Made by a program: the position numbers and the translations under genes. This document shows, piece by piece, positions 54,067 through 61,636 of a stretch of DNA of 64,000 nt (positions are counted from its first letter, which is position 1; each line of letters starts with the position of its first letter). This DNA is from Scybalousia_A sp964639765 (GTDB lineage: Bacteria > Bacteroidota > Bacteroidia > Bacteroidales > P3), in contig CAZXEN010000005.1 of assembly GCA_964639765.1 (NCBI GenBank), forward strand, positions 25,715-89,714, in the 5' to 3' direction. The notes beneath the pieces were generated by a model that did no database searches, was not told the DNA's origin, and worked only from the letters and a program-made list of their open reading frames with translations.

Positions 54067-55899
54067 TCACTCTTTATTTTGATGATAGAACGAATATACT
54101 TTTTCTGCTTTTGACTTTCCTATGCAGTCAATCAGACTCTGCAAAGCCGCTATCTTTATTTTTTCCACAGAAGAGTATTTCAGTAGCAAATCCCTTGCAG
54201 TCTTTTCCCCTATACCCTCGATATCTGTCAATTGAGTACGAAATGTGGCTTTGCTTCTTTTGTTTCTATGGAAAGTAATGCCGAACCTGTGTGCTTCGTC
54301 TCTTATATGCTGGATAATTTGCAGAGTATGGCAGCGTCTGTCCAAGCATATAGGCACAGGGTCTTCAGGTTTATAGATTTCTTCCAGCCGTTTTGCCAGA
54401 CCTATGACAACCACCTGATCATAAACTCCTGCTTTTTTCAATGCCTCCACAGCAGATGACAGCTGACCTTTTCCTCCGTCTATGACAATAAGGTCAGGCA
54501 ATTCCTTGCCTTCTTGTTTCAATCTGGAATATCTGCGAAAGACAATCTCTCTCATTGATGCAAAATCATCAGGACCAACAACTGTCTTAACATTAAAATG
54601 TCTGTATTCCTTGTTGGACGGCTTGCCTTCCCTGAATACAACACAACTTGCGACAGGATTTGTCCCTTGTATATTGGAATTGTCGAAGCATTCTATATGA
54701 TGAGGAGGTTTATCAAGTTGCAAGTCTTTTTGCATCTCCAACACAACTTTATTGCTCCATCGTTCAGGATCCACGACCTTGGCATTTTTTATTTTCTGGT
54801 TTCTGTACAACAATGCATTATGAGAAGCAAAATCCAGAAGTTTCTTTCTTTCTCCTCCACTTGGAATTGTCTGCAGAACATAGTCTTTGGGCAAATCCAG
54901 AAGTTTCGGTACTATTATTTCTTTTGCATTCCATTGCAATCTGAGTCTGTTTTGTATGATTGCAGAAGTAACCACTTCTATGGCGGAAATATCAAGTTTC
55001 TTCTCCACCTCAACGGAAAAGGACGTATTGATTTTTCCTTCAACAACTTTCGTCATGTTAATGAATACACGATCATTGTCGTCTATATAGGAATAGGCTT
55101 CCAAATCATGAGAGATGGAAGAGACGATTGTACTCTTTGCTGAATAGTTTTCCAAAAGATTGATACGTTCTTTGATTATCTGGGCTTTCTCAAAGTTCAA
55201 TTGTTCTGCGTAAGTCATCATCTGGGCTTTCATTTCTTTGAGATAAGAAGAGAAATTACCCCTTATTACCTGACGCATTCCGCTAATCATCTTATGATAC
55301 TCCACTCTTGACTGCTCTCCTGTGCAAGGTTTGTCACACAATCCTATCTGTGCATTGAGACATGGTTTGAATTTACCTTGATTTACGCCTTCTTCTGTCA
55401 AGAAAAGAGAGCAGGAACGATAGGTAAAAACACTACGCAACAAATCCATAAACTCCTTGAGTATCTTTCCGCTTGCGTAAGGGCCATAATAGGAAGAACC
55501 GTCTTTGACAACGTTTCTGGTGGAAAAGACCCGTGGATATTCTTCATTGGTTATGCGAATCCATGGATAGGTTTTGTCGTCCTTTAACATAATATTGTAC
55601 TTCGGCTTGTACTTTTTTATGAGATTGTTCTCCATAAGCAAAGCCTCCGTCTCCGAAGATACATGAACAAACTTTATGTCTGCAATCTTGCGGACAAGAA
55701 CCTGTGTCTTCAGATTGTGTTTTACATCATTGCGAAAATAAGAAAGCACTCTGTTTTTTAGATTCTTTGCTTTTCCTACATATATTATGGTACCTGTTTT
55801 ATCATAATACTGATAAACTCCTGGAGTAGGAACAAGAGTATCCAAGATAGCCTGAATATGTTCCTTGTTTGGATTATTCTCCAGTATTTTATAGCTCAT
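54067..55899 (-). CDS. uvrC: Excinuclease ABC subunit C
   Basis: A 610-residue nuclease of nucleotide excision repair that cuts on both sides of the lesion. Features in order: a GIY-YIG domain with GVYQYYDKTGTIIYVGKAK (27-45), a UVR motif around YAEQLNFEKAQIIKERI, an RNase H-like domain with IECFDNSNIQG and LIVIDGGKGQLSSA, and helix-hairpin-helix motifs at the end (DIEGIGEKTARDLLLKYSS). It follows gldH by 45 bases on the same strand. Confidence 0.97.
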   Translation of the reverse strand: MSYKILENNPNKEHIQAILDTLVPTPGVYQYYDKTGTIIYVGKAKNLKNRVLSYFRNDVKHNLKTQVLVRKIADIKFVHVSSETEALLMENNLIKKYKPKYNIMLKDDKTYPWIRITNEEYPRVFSTRNVVKDGSSYYGPYASGKILKEFMDLLRSVFTYRSCSLFLTEEGVNQGKFKPCLNAQIGLCDKPCTGEQSRVEYHKMISGMRQVIRGNFSSYLKEMKAQMMTYAEQLNFEKAQIIKERINLLENYSAKSTIVSSISHDLEAYSYIDDNDRVFINMTKVVEGKINTSFSVEVEKKLDISAIEVVTSAIIQNRLRLQWNAKEIIVPKLLDLPKDYVLQTIPSGGERKKLLDFASHNALLYRNQKIKNAKVVDPERWSNKVVLEMQKDLQLDKPPHHIECFDNSNIQGTNPVASCVVFREGKPSNKEYRHFNVKTVVGPDDFASMREIVFRRYSRLKQEGKELPDLIVIDGGKGQLSSAVEALKKAGVYDQVVVIGLAKRLEEIYKPEDPVPICLDRRCHTLQIIQHIRDEAHRFGITFHRNKRSKATFRTQLTDIEGIGEKTARDLLLKYSSVEKIKIAALQSLIDCIGKSKAEKVYSFYHQNKE

Positions 55900-55944
55900 T
55901 TTTTTCTTTAAGATTAGGAAAAATATCTTTGGAACAAGAATATC

Positions 55945-56454
55945 CTATTCGTTTTTGTATTCTTTGAGATTGGATTTTTTCACCATGACTCCCATATCCA
56001 TCAAGCCAACGGTTTTGTTATATGTCCCAAGATTTGTCAATGTGATAGTATAATTTCCTTTTTCGGGTAAGGTAACAAAAGCACGACAACGCTTTTCTAT
56101 ATCTATCATATCACCCATTGCATCGCCAAGCCAGTCTTTGTTTTCCTTGTCTCTTAGTTCTATGGTATGCACGCTCTCCCTTACAATTCCTTGCGGATAT
56201 ATTATTTTCATAAGAAACTTCACTTTACTTTCATTAATATAAGGAGTATGTCTCAAAGTTACATAGACATCATATACAATAGAAGTATCTTCTATGTTTA
56301 TATTCTTGAATTCTATCGTCTTACCTTTGCCCAATCTGTCCCAAGAGTTTTCGTTGAAAGTTATCCTGTCTTGATATACCTTGTCTTTGCTGCAGGAAGA
56401 AAACACAGCAACCAACATACAAAAAACAAAGATTATGTAAAATGTTTTTTTCAT
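55945..56454 (-). CDS. gldH: Gliding-motility-type lipoprotein GldH
   Basis: A 169-residue lipoprotein. The ATG at 56454 gives a signal peptide with lipobox ending FSSCS (Cys21). The sequence VYQDRITFNENSWDRLGKGK, VYVTLRHTPYINES and DWLGDAMGDMIDIEKRC matches the GldH family. GldH is needed for gliding in Flavobacterium, but homologues also occur in non-gliding Bacteroidales, where the role is unclear. It heads a gldH-uvrC unit. Confidence 0.85.
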   Translation of the reverse strand: MKKTFYIIFVFCMLVAVFSSCSKDKVYQDRITFNENSWDRLGKGKTIEFKNINIEDTSIVYDVYVTLRHTPYINESKVKFLMKIIYPQGIVRESVHTIELRDKENKDWLGDAMGDMIDIEKRCRAFVTLPEKGNYTITLTNLGTYNKTVGLMDMGVMVKKSNLKEYKNE

Positions 56455-56478
56455 CTGACTGTTAGTTTTTTTACTCTG

Positions 56479-56486
56479 CAAAAATA
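56479..56486 (-). promoter_or_regulatory. -7 box of gldH-uvrC
   Basis: On the minus strand TATTTTTG followed by CA, 25 bases before the gldH ATG. Confidence 0.6.
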
Positions 56487-56529
56487 CAATAATTTTCTCA
56501 GTACGGAGTTCAATTCAAATAAAAATGAG

Positions 56530-56537
56530 TAATTTTG
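56530..56537 (+). promoter_or_regulatory. -7 box of the YitT-family gene
   Basis: TAATTTTG followed by CA, 19 bases before the ATG at 56556. Confidence 0.6.
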
Positions 56538-56555
56538 CAAAAAATATATCAATAC

Positions 56556-57593
56556 ATGACTGTTAAAAGCGAAAAAATAAATAACTGGGTTAATCAGTTT
56601 CTAAAAGATGCAGAGAAACCCTTTTCAAAAGAATGGTATATTGCCTATGGCAAAGTTATCATTGGTTGTTTTATTTTTGCGTTAGTGGATTTTCTTTTCG
56701 TGGTTCCTTATGGTCTTGCTCCCGGAGGTGTATATGGATTGATGTCTGTTTTCAATAACCTTTGGGGATTACCGATGGATATTGTTATCTTCTTGGATTT
56801 ACCTTTGTTTATCTTGGGGCTTGTTGTCTTGGGTGGCAATCTTGGAATAAAAACCCTGGTATCTGTAATATTTACATGGCTCTTTACCTTTTTTGTGGAG
56901 AACATTTTCTACATACCACAATATGGATACATACCTTTGATTCATTCCGGAGAATTTCTCAGTGTAAATGATTTTGTTTCTCTTTCCGCCCAAATGCAGG
57001 AATTGTATCTGCCTGTAAGAGGTCTTGGCAACGATGTCATACTGCAATATTTCAAGCCAGATTATCTTCTAAACTCCATTGTCGGAGGCTTAGGCTACGG
57101 AATATCCATTGCTATGATATTCTCTGCAGGAGCAACCTCAGGAGGTATGGATGTTGTCAGCATGATATTACATCGTTCCACTCATATTCCTTTAGGCACA
57201 ATGGTGATGATTGTTGATTCTGCTGTAGCCATTACTTCTTTTGCCATTGGCGGAGATATCCGTCTTCCTTTCTTCTCCATCATACTTATATTTGTAGAAA
57301 GCAAAGTAATAGATTTGGTCATAGACAACAAAGTGAATAAAACCATGCTTATCATTACAGATAATGTAGAAGGCATGAAGAATCTTATACTTGAAGATTT
57401 GGAACGCAGTGGAACTGTGTTTGCCGGCAAAGGTATGTATCTGAACAGTGAGAAGAATATGATTTACACAACTGTTAACCGTAAAGAATACAACAAAATA
57501 AAATACTCTGCCAAACGTATAGATCCAAAATGCTTTATAACCATTATCAGTAATACAGAAACACTTGGCGAAGGTTTTACACCGTTACCTTGA
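56556..57593 (+). CDS. YitT-family membrane protein
   Basis: A 345-residue protein. The N-terminal two thirds form five to six transmembrane segments with ALVDFLFVVPYGLAPGGVYG, VVLGGNLGIKTLVSVI, and FSAGATSGGMDVVSMI. The C-terminal 85 residues are a DUF2179 (ACT-like) cytoplasmic domain with SGTVFAGKGMYLNSEK. Members have been linked to transport, but no substrate is agreed. The ATG at 56556 follows a promoter box; a TTG at 56535 overlaps that box and is unlikely. Confidence 0.9.
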   Translation: MTVKSEKINNWVNQFLKDAEKPFSKEWYIAYGKVIIGCFIFALVDFLFVVPYGLAPGGVYGLMSVFNNLWGLPMDIVIFLDLPLFILGLVVLGGNLGIKTLVSVIFTWLFTFFVENIFYIPQYGYIPLIHSGEFLSVNDFVSLSAQMQELYLPVRGLGNDVILQYFKPDYLLNSIVGGLGYGISIAMIFSAGATSGGMDVVSMILHRSTHIPLGTMVMIVDSAVAITSFAIGGDIRLPFFSIILIFVESKVIDLVIDNKVNKTMLIITDNVEGMKNLILEDLERSGTVFAGKGMYLNSEKNMIYTTVNRKEYNKIKYSAKRIDPKCFITIISNTETLGEGFTPLP

Positions 57594-57646
57594 AAACAGA
57601 GAAAAAATTTATTTACTCAATTTTGGTTGTTCAATAATTTTTTTAG

Positions 57647-57654
57647 TAAATTTG
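57647..57654 (+). promoter_or_regulatory. -7 box of kamA
   Basis: TAAATTTG followed by CA, 45 bases before the kamA ATG. Confidence 0.6.
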
Positions 57655-57699
57655 CAGTTCCTTAATAATAGAATAGTAAACAAATAAAACATAAACACT

Positions 57700-58953
57700 A
57701 TGCAAGTAAACAGACGAAAAGAATTGTTTCCACAAGTAACAGATGAACAATGGAACGATTGGCATTGGCAAGTCAAAAACCGAATAGAAACACTTGACCA
57801 GCTAAAACAGTATATTTCTCTTACAGAAGAAGAGGAGGAAGGTGTCAGAGTAGCACTTAAGACATTACGTATGGCTATCACCCCTTACTATCTTTCACTT
57901 ATAGATCCAAACAATCCTAATGATCCTGTAAGACGACAGGCAATACCAACAATAAAGGAAACTCATCAGGCAAAAGCAGATCTTTTGGACCCTTTGCATG
58001 AAGATGAAGATTCTCCTGTTCCTGGTATTACCCACCGTTATCCAGACAGAGTTCTTTTCCTTATTACAGACATGTGTTCTATGTATTGCAGACATTGCAC
58101 AAGAAGACGTTTTGCAGGACAGAAAGATGCTAATGTAGGAACAGACCTTATTCAACAAGGAATAGACTATATTGCACGTACTCCTCAAGTAAGGGACGTA
58201 CTTTTGTCTGGTGGTGATTGTTTAATGGTTAGTGATGAAATGCTTGAAAGCATAATAAAACGTCTTAGAGCTATTCCTCATGTAGAAATAATAAGAATGG
58301 GTTCTCGTACTCCTGTTGTTTGCCCTATGAGAATAACAGACAAGTTGGTTAATATGATAAAACAATATCATCCAATATGGCTTAACACTCACTTCAATCA
58401 TCCTAATGAAATAACACCTGAAGCTGCTGAAGCTTGTGCTAAATTAGCTAATGCAGGAGTTCCTCTTGGTAATCAAAGCGTATTGCTTCGTGGAGTAAAC
58501 GATGATGCTCGTGTTATGAAGAAATTAGTTCAAAAACTGGTACAAATAAGAGTCAGACCATATTATATTTACCAATGCGACTTATCTATGGGATTGGAAC
58601 ATTTCCGTACAACAGTAAGCAAAGGTATAGAAATAATGGAAAACCTTAGAGGCCACACTTCTGGATATGCTGTTCCAACATTTGTTGTGGATGCTCCTGG
58701 TGGTGGCGGAAAAACTCCTGTTATGCCGCAATATGTAATTTCTCAGGCACCTGGAAAAGTTGTCCTTAGAAACTATGAAGGTGTTATAACAACATACTCT
58801 GAACCTATAGACTATGTTCCTGGTGAATGTGATGTTGATTTCCTTAAAGGTGAAGAAATAGAAAGAGAAGGTGTGGCAGGTCTTCTACATGGCGACAGAA
58901 TGGCAATGGAACCTAAGGATTTGGAAAGACACGAAAGAAATAAAAACAGATAA
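57700..58953 (+). CDS. kamA: L-lysine 2,3-aminomutase
   Basis: A 417-residue radical-SAM, PLP-dependent enzyme that turns L-lysine into L-beta-lysine, the first step of lysine fermentation. The Fe-S cysteines are Cys126, Cys130 and Cys133 (CSMYCRHC). The PLP lysine is Lys338 in DAPGGGGKTP. Asp294 (QCDLSMG) and Asp331 match the two aspartates that hold the lysine side chain in the Clostridium enzyme, which supports lysine over arginine or glutamate as substrate. Codons are markedly A/T-ending. It is followed by a terminator-like hairpin and kamB. Confidence 0.96.
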   Translation: MQVNRRKELFPQVTDEQWNDWHWQVKNRIETLDQLKQYISLTEEEEEGVRVALKTLRMAITPYYLSLIDPNNPNDPVRRQAIPTIKETHQAKADLLDPLHEDEDSPVPGITHRYPDRVLFLITDMCSMYCRHCTRRRFAGQKDANVGTDLIQQGIDYIARTPQVRDVLLSGGDCLMVSDEMLESIIKRLRAIPHVEIIRMGSRTPVVCPMRITDKLVNMIKQYHPIWLNTHFNHPNEITPEAAEACAKLANAGVPLGNQSVLLRGVNDDARVMKKLVQKLVQIRVRPYYIYQCDLSMGLEHFRTTVSKGIEIMENLRGHTSGYAVPTFVVDAPGGGGKTPVMPQYVISQAPGKVVLRNYEGVITTYSEPIDYVPGECDVDFLKGEEIEREGVAGLLHGDRMAMEPKDLERHERNKNR

Positions 58954-58965
58954 AAATTTATTGAT

Positions 58966-59006
58966 TAAGGATATTTAGGATTATATCTTAAATATCCTTA
59001 TTTTTA
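58966..59006 (+). terminator. Strong hairpin between kamA and kamB
   Basis: A perfect 12-bp stem, TAAGGATATTTA with TAAATATCCTTA, around an 11-base loop, followed by TTTTTATT. It ends nine bases before the kamB ATG, so it is either a kamA terminator or an attenuator in the kamB leader. Confidence 0.75.
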
Positions 59007-59008
59007 TT

Positions 59009-60022
59009 ATGCCTTTTGTAAAAGATATATTAGACTACAAGAGTATTTCTTTTGTAGGCATGGATAAGAATGCAGGCAAGACGGAGGCTTTAAACTATGT
59101 TATCTCTCGTCTGCATTCCTTTAATAAATCCATTGCGGTTACTTCCATAGGAATAGATGGGGAAACTCTGGATCAAGTAACATCTACTTCCAAACCCATG
59201 GTGTTTATTTATCCCGATACTCTTTTTGTTACCTCAGAAAAACTATATGAACAACGACAGATAGTCTCCCAAGTGGAAAACCTCTCAAAATATGCTTCTA
59301 CTTTGGGGCGATTGGTAACTTCACGCTCGCTTAGTTTCGGAAATGTCATGCTTAGCGGGCCTACATCCACTCTATGGCTGAAAAATCTTATAGCTGAGTT
59401 GTCTCAAAAAGCGGATATATGTCTAATTGACGGAGCTTTGTCACGCAAGTCTTTTGCTTCTCCGTCCATTACAGAAGCTATGATACTCTCTACCGGTGCT
59501 GTATTGTCTGCAAGTGCAGATAAAATATGCAACCAGACAAAATTCATATACGACATGACTCTATTGCCTACCGTCAATGGAGAACTAAAAGACAAGCTTG
59601 CTGATATATCCAACGGTGTTTTCTCCATAAATTCCTCAAACAATGAGATTATTGACTTGCAGATACCTTCTTTGCTGATGATAGACAAGTACAGGGACAA
59701 GCTTTTCAATCATTCAAAGACTTTATATATTCCGGGAATGATCACAGACAAACTTTTGGAACTTATAATATCAAAGAAAGACACCGGAGACTACACCCTT
59801 GTAACAAAAGACTTTACTCATATATTCTCTTCTCCTCTGAACACTCACAGGTTTCTTTCCTTGGGAGGCAGGATACTTTGTCTGTATGCCACTAAACTGC
59901 TTGCCATAACGGTCAATCCTGTTTCTCCGTTGGGCTTCAAAATAGACAACAAAAATCTGCTGAATACTTTGAGAAACGAAATACCTATACCTGTATACAA
60001 TATAAGAGATACGAGTATATAG
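59009..60022 (+). CDS. kamB: Probable KamB, nucleotide-binding partner of lysine 5,6-aminomutase
   Basis: A 337-residue protein with a P-loop-like motif at the N-terminus, GMDKNAGKT at 17-25, in the context SISFVGMDKNAGKTEALNY. In known lysine-fermentation clusters such a protein is encoded beside kamA and the MutS-like kamC, and the pair is thought to reactivate the B12-dependent aminomutase KamDE. The ADICLIDGALSRK segment (about 135-147) could be a Walker B. KamD and KamE are not encoded in the window. A hairpin sits right before the start codon. Confidence 0.75.
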   Translation: MPFVKDILDYKSISFVGMDKNAGKTEALNYVISRLHSFNKSIAVTSIGIDGETLDQVTSTSKPMVFIYPDTLFVTSEKLYEQRQIVSQVENLSKYASTLGRLVTSRSLSFGNVMLSGPTSTLWLKNLIAELSQKADICLIDGALSRKSFASPSITEAMILSTGAVLSASADKICNQTKFIYDMTLLPTVNGELKDKLADISNGVFSINSSNNEIIDLQIPSLLMIDKYRDKLFNHSKTLYIPGMITDKLLELIISKKDTGDYTLVTKDFTHIFSSPLNTHRFLSLGGRILCLYATKLLAITVNPVSPLGFKIDNKNLLNTLRNEIPIPVYNIRDTSI

Positions 60023-60066
60023 AAAAATTTAGCCGAAAAAATTGTTGTCATTCTAATAAAAAGACT

Positions 60067-60074
60067 TAATTTTG
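60067..60074 (+). promoter_or_regulatory. -7 box of the PepSY-like lipoprotein gene
   Basis: TAATTTTG followed by CA, 39 bases before the ATG at 60114. Confidence 0.6.
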
Positions 60075-60113
60075 CAGGAACTATAAATTGTAAAACTTAA
60101 TTAAAAGACAGAA

Positions 60114-60563
60114 ATGAAAAAATATGCTTTATTATTATTGGCCATTATAGTCATATATGGCTGCAGCGGTACAATGAAATCTGCTTACAAGTCTGTAGAT
60201 GAAAGAGACGTACCAGAAAGATACGTTAAAGATTTTCACAAAAAATATGAAGATGTAAAGGTTGTAAAATGGGAAATGGCTGATTCCACAACCTATTTTG
60301 CCAATTTCAAGACAGAGGACAATTCCTGTATCATGAAATTCACAAGAACCTCCACTGAAATGATGTATATCGTACCTATGGAGTATCTTCCAAGCAACAT
60401 TACCGACTATATCAAGGCGGAATATCCTGAATACAAGATTAAGGAAGCTTACATAACAGATATAAAGAATCAGAAATCATACCTTATCCCTATCAGTAAA
60501 AACGAAGAAAAACTTAATCTTCAGTTTGACTTGAAAGGTAATTTCAACAAAGTTGTCGATTAG
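60114..60563 (+). CDS. PepSY-like lipoprotein
   Basis: A 149-residue lipoprotein with lipobox IYGCS (Cys17). The mature part resembles the small PepSY-like periplasmic proteins of Bacteroidetes, with the patterns FHKKYEDVKVVKWEMADSTT and YIKAEYPEYKIKEAYI. Such proteins are thought to bind or inhibit other proteins, but no partner is indicated here. It has its own promoter and terminator. Confidence 0.75.
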   Translation: MKKYALLLLAIIVIYGCSGTMKSAYKSVDERDVPERYVKDFHKKYEDVKVVKWEMADSTTYFANFKTEDNSCIMKFTRTSTEMMYIVPMEYLPSNITDYIKAEYPEYKIKEAYITDIKNQKSYLIPISKNEEKLNLQFDLKGNFNKVVD

Positions 60564-60594
60564 TCCTATAGGATTGTTTTACAGAGAAAAAGAG

Positions 60595-60626
60595 GTGTCA
60601 GTCAAACAGACTTGACACTTTTTTTT
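60595..60626 (+). terminator. Terminator after the PepSY-like lipoprotein gene
   Basis: GTGTCAGTC pairs with GACTTGACAC (one bulged T) around AAACA, followed by eight T. Confidence 0.8.
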
Positions 60627-60666
60627 GTTTTAAACAGAAAACAAACAGTCCAGCAAAATGACAAGA

Positions 60667-60757
60667 CAAAAAAAAGTGTTGGTTTTTGTGAAAAAAGTCT
60701 TGATGTTTATGGTATAAACTCTTGATCTTTTTTCGTAAAGTCTTGCTCTTTTTTTCA
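60667..60757. repeat. Phased A-tract/T-tract repeat array, site F
   Basis: Four direct units with cores at 60675 (AGTGTTG), 60696 (AGTCTTG), 60718 (ACTCTTG) and 60739 (AGTCTTG), spaced 21, 22 and 21 bp. All point the same way, so no hairpin can form. A regular terminator already lies upstream. Confidence 0.75.
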
Positions 60758-60881
60758 CTGCATCAAATCTGCATTAAAAAAAAGATGTTTCTGTCAGCCC
60801 TCAGACCAACAAATCATTGTCTTAAGCCACGTGTTATTTTCTTTTTATATGCAGTAATTTCTCATTTCCAAAAAAATTATA

Positions 60882-60889
60882 TAACTTTG
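60882..60889 (+). promoter_or_regulatory. -7 box of the pdxJ unit
   Basis: TAACTTTG followed by CA, 34 bases before the pdxJ ATG. The stretch 60758-60881 shows nothing else I can name. Confidence 0.6.
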
Positions 60890-60923
60890 CAGTCTATAAT
60901 TAACACACTTTTTTACTATAAAA

Positions 60924-61634
60924 ATGACAAGACTTAGTGTAAATATTAACAAAATAGCAACTCTTAGAAACGCACGAGGAGGTAACTATCCTAATCTTTT
61001 ACAGGTTGCAAAAGACTGCGAACTGTTTGGAGCAGAAGGAATAACCGTGCATCCAAGACCAGATGAAAGACATATAACAAAAAAAGATGTTTATGATTTA
61101 AAAAAAATCGTAACCACAGAATTTAATATCGAAGGCTATCCTGATGAAAGATACATAAACATTGTAAAAGATATACATCCGCAACAGGCAACATTGGTAC
61201 CGGACCTGCCTAATCAACTGACAAGTAATCATGGCTGGGATACCATAGCAAACCTTGACTTTCTGAAAGGTATAATAGCTGAACTGAAACCTGTCTGCAG
61301 GGTAAGCCTCTTTGTAGATGCCAATGAAGATATGATACGCTGTGCCAAGGAATGTGGCGCCGACAGAGTGGAGCTTTATACTCAGTCCTATGCAGAAGGA
61401 TACAGCAAAGACAGACAAAAAGCCATAGAACCTTTTGTAAAAGCCAGCATGACAGCAAAAGAATGTGGCTTGGGTTTGAATGCAGGTCATGATCTTTCAT
61501 TGGAAAACTTGGAATATTTTTGTGATATGATTCCTAATCTTCTGGAAGTTTCTATTGGACATGCTCTGATATGCGATGCGTTATATTTAGGCTTGGAAGA
61601 TACCATAAGACAATATAAAAACAAAGTACGATAA
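60924..61634 (+). CDS. pdxJ: Pyridoxine 5'-phosphate synthase
   Basis: A 236-residue TIM-barrel enzyme that closes the pyridoxine ring from 1-deoxyxylulose 5-phosphate and 3-amino-2-oxopropyl phosphate. Family blocks are LSVNINKIATLRNARGG, ITVHPRPDERHI, LVPDLPNQLTSNHGWD, and VSIGHALI. It supplies PLP, which KamA and other enzymes here require. It is followed two bases later by the helicase gene. Confidence 0.96.
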   Translation: MTRLSVNINKIATLRNARGGNYPNLLQVAKDCELFGAEGITVHPRPDERHITKKDVYDLKKIVTTEFNIEGYPDERYINIVKDIHPQQATLVPDLPNQLTSNHGWDTIANLDFLKGIIAELKPVCRVSLFVDANEDMIRCAKECGADRVELYTQSYAEGYSKDRQKAIEPFVKASMTAKECGLGLNAGHDLSLENLEYFCDMIPNLLEVSIGHALICDALYLGLEDTIRQYKNKVR

Positions 61635-61636
61635 CA

